Positions 62,815-64,000 of a DNA stretch of 64,000 bases are shown in pieces (the stretch's first letter is position 1; each line of letters starts with the position of its first letter). The stretch is from Ptiloglossa arizonensis (lineage: Eukaryota > Arthropoda > Insecta > Hymenoptera > Colletidae): contig NW_027479262.1 in NCBI RefSeq assembly GCF_051014685.1, positions 106,620-170,619 of the forward strand, written 5' to 3'. The notes beneath the pieces were generated by a model. The model saw only the letters and a program-made list of their open reading frames with translations, was not told where the DNA came from and did no database searches. The translations under genes were made by a program, and so were the position numbers.

Positions 62815-64000
62815 GATTACAACGGTATGTGTATTTTTTCCCTAGGCCATTCTGGTTAAGCGTTTGGAGCAGCAGAATTGCGAAAAATTTGTTGCCTTCT
62901 CAACCATTTCTTGGCTTCAAACTCCCATATCTCGCGAACGGATTGACCTAACCCAAAAATTCCTATTGCATCTGAAATTCGAAACTCGCCCGATTACAAC
63001 GGTATGTGTATTTTTTCCCTAGGCCATTCTGGTTAAGCGTTTGGAGCAGCAGAATTGCGAAAAATTTTTTGCCTTCTCAACCATTTCTTGGCTTCAAACT
63101 CCCATATCACGCGAACGGATTGACCTAACCCAAAAATTCCTGTAGCGTCTGGAAGTAGAGACTCGCCCGATTACAACGGTATGTGTATTTTTTCCCTAGG
63201 CCATTCTGGCTAAGCGTTTGGAGCAGCAGAATTGCGAAAAATTTTTTGCCTTCTCAACCATTTCTTGGCTTCAAACTCCCATATCTCGCGAACGGATTGA
63301 CCTAACCCAAAAATTCCTATTGCATCTGAAAGTAGAAACTCGCCCGATTACAACGGTATGTGTATTTTTTCCCTAGGCCATTCTGGTTAAGCGTTTGGAG
63401 CAGCAGAATTGCGAAAAATTTTTTGCCTTCTCAACCATTTCTTGGCTTCAAACTCCCATATCTCGCGAACGGATTGACCTAACCCAAAAATTCCAATTGC
63501 ATCTGAAAGTAGAACCTCGCCCGATTACAACGGTATGTGTATTTTTTCCCTAGGCCATTCTGGTTAAGCGTTTGGAGCAGCAGAATTGCGAAAAATTTGT
63601 TGCCTTCTCAACCATTTCTTGGCTTCAAACTCCCATATCTCGCGAACGGATTGACCTAACCCAAAAATTCCTATTGCATCTGAAATTCGAAACTCGCCCG
63701 ATTACAACGGTATGTGTATTTTTTCCCTAGGCCATTCTGGTTAAGCGTTTGGAGCAGCAGAATTGCGAAAAATTTTTTGCCTTCTCAACCATTTCTTGGC
63801 TTCAAACTCCCATATCACGCGAACGGATTGACCTAACCCAAAAATTCCTGTAGCGTCTGGAAGTAGAGACTCGCCCGATTACAACGGTATGTGTATTTTT
63901 TCCCTAGGCCATTCTGGCTAAGCGTTTGGAGCAGCAGAATTGCGAAAAATTTTTTGCCTTCTCAACCATTTCTTGGCTTCAAACTCCCATATCTCGCGAA
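62815..64000 (+). repeat. 4-unit HOR x-y-z-w, second site
   Basis: Unit order is x (62815), y (62992), z (63169), w (63346), x (63523), y (63700), then z cut by the window end. acgcgaac at 63109 and 63817 is 708 bp apart. This is the counterpart of 56267 onward, carried in the second 35-unit copy. The 57329-type hybrid would be expected at about 63877. The visible part, ggctaagcg then tctcgcgaa, fits a plain z unit instead. Confidence 0.85.
63877..64000 (+). repeat. Partial 362nd unit at the window end
   Basis: The last 124 bp run from gattacaacgg through ggctaagcg and the A5T6 tract to tctcgcgaa. The unit is cut by the window and not by a biological boundary. Confidence 0.97.

Larger units (their letters stand above)
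1..64000 (+). repeat. Satellite DNA array, 177-bp unit, about 361.7 copies
   Basis: The same unit repeats head to tail from the first to the last base. Using gattac as phase 1, unit starts can be followed at 1, 177, 354, 531, 707 and so on to 63877. This gives 361 complete units plus 124 bp of the next. Unit length is 177 bp except for 24 units of 176 bp and 3 of 178 bp. All copies are in one orientation, and no stretch lacks the repeat. Eukaryotic centromeric and pericentromeric satellites commonly have units of about 150-180 bp. A centromeric role here is inferred, because nothing in the bases proves it. Neighbouring chromosome sequence is not in the window, so the true array is longer at both ends. 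Confidence 0.99.
27241..64000 (+). repeat. Right domain: larger, more uniform HOR copies
   Basis: After the last T5 unit at 27065-27240 this length variant is not seen again. The domain is dominated by type A units with version 1, 2 and 3 tails, plus regularly spaced B units. Copies are long: offsets of 37 to 38 units (6549 and 6726 bp), 29 units (5133 bp), 23 units (4070 bp) and 35 to 37 units (6195 to 6549 bp). Length changes are few: 178-bp units at 29365 and 36799, four ggg-type 176-bp units, and one at 61754. The change from the left domain looks gradual in base content but sharp for the T5 marker. Confidence 0.8.
58258..64000 (+). repeat. 35-unit tandem duplication, second copy, running off the window
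   Basis: This continues from the first copy with two additional units at 60515 and 60692, then matches at 6549 bp (gccattctga at 54351 and 60900; gatcac at 54851 and 61400). One base lost in the unit at 61754 moves the offset to 6548. Few point differences are visible, among them accaaaaaat near 60298, cctaacct near 62597 and the loss of gtgtgtgta seen at 55746. The right end of the copy lies outside the window. Confidence 0.85.

Noticed and set aside
1..64000. CRISPR array
   Set aside because: The period is regular, but there are no unique spacers between short repeats. The whole 177 bp repeats, with variants shared among many units.
1..64000. CENP-B box across the unit boundary
   Set aside because: The reverse strand of the word around gcccgattacaacggta matches 7 of the 9 essential positions of NTTCGNNNNANNCGGGN with correct spacing. 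By my estimate a 7/9 match somewhere in a 177-bp unit on either strand has about an even chance. The TT of TTCG is missing in all units, and gattacagagg and gatcacaacgg variants lose more positions.
1..64000. Transposon or tRNA-derived SINE origin of the unit
   Set aside because: No terminal inverted repeats, target-site duplications, poly-A tail or tRNA-like head is visible. Units are joined without any intervening bases.
27241..64000. Inverted or palindromic segments in the array
   Set aside because: Every unit I read is on the + strand. No reverse-complement run of the unit was found.
1..64000. Human-type alpha satellite
   Set aside because: Unit length is 177 and not 171 bp, and the sequence lacks the alpha consensus and a CENP-B box. 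CpG is not depleted.
1..64000. Bacterial or phage origin
   Set aside because: A 64-kb array of one non-coding 177-bp unit with nested higher-order repeats and no gene is not a known bacterial or phage arrangement.

Overview
The whole window is one uninterrupted array of satellite DNA. There is no credible gene, RNA gene, mobile element or unique sequence anywhere in it. A single unit of 177 bp repeats head to tail on the + strand. Taking the word gattac as an arbitrary unit start, I count 361 complete units from 1 to 63876 and a partial 362nd unit at 63877-64000. I stepped the register across the window by hand. Every length change I found is a single base: 24 units of 176 bp and 3 of 178 bp. 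No unit is inverted and nothing is inserted between units.

The organism is a eukaryote, judged from array length, nucleosome-sized unit and higher-order structure. This is the usual picture of a centromeric or pericentromeric satellite, but I do not recognise the family and cannot name a taxon. The consensus is about 42% GC (31 G and 43 C in 177 bp). It has 8 CpG per unit against about 7.5 expected, so CpG is not depleted. That is unlike old, heavily methylated vertebrate or plant satellites.

Units fall into subtypes. Type A carries an A5T6 tract at unit positions 69-79. Type B carries five linked substitutions (positions 64, 72, 77, 81, 99) that break the tract. The segment 147-177 and the first 12 bases of the next unit also vary in a few linked versions. 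The order of subtypes reveals higher-order repeats (HORs). The left domain (1 to about 27240) is a mosaic of short block copies (3-, 5-, 6-, 7-, 8-, 11- and 12-unit offsets, plus longer ones), and all 19 T5 (176-bp) units lie here. The right domain (27241-64000) is built from longer copies: 12/14 units (27.4-31 kb), 37/38 units (30.4-34.6 kb against 37.0-41.4 kb), a 23-unit perfect tandem duplication (39278-43347 and 43348-47417, two differences seen), and a 35-unit tandem duplication (about 52.06-58.26 kb and 58.26 kb to beyond the window). A 4-unit HOR lies at 56267-58390 and 62815-64000.

Where two copies differ by whole units, the join lies inside one hybrid unit and keeps register. This is the signature of homologous unequal exchange. 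The value of the window is as a readable record of satellite evolution rather than as a gene system.
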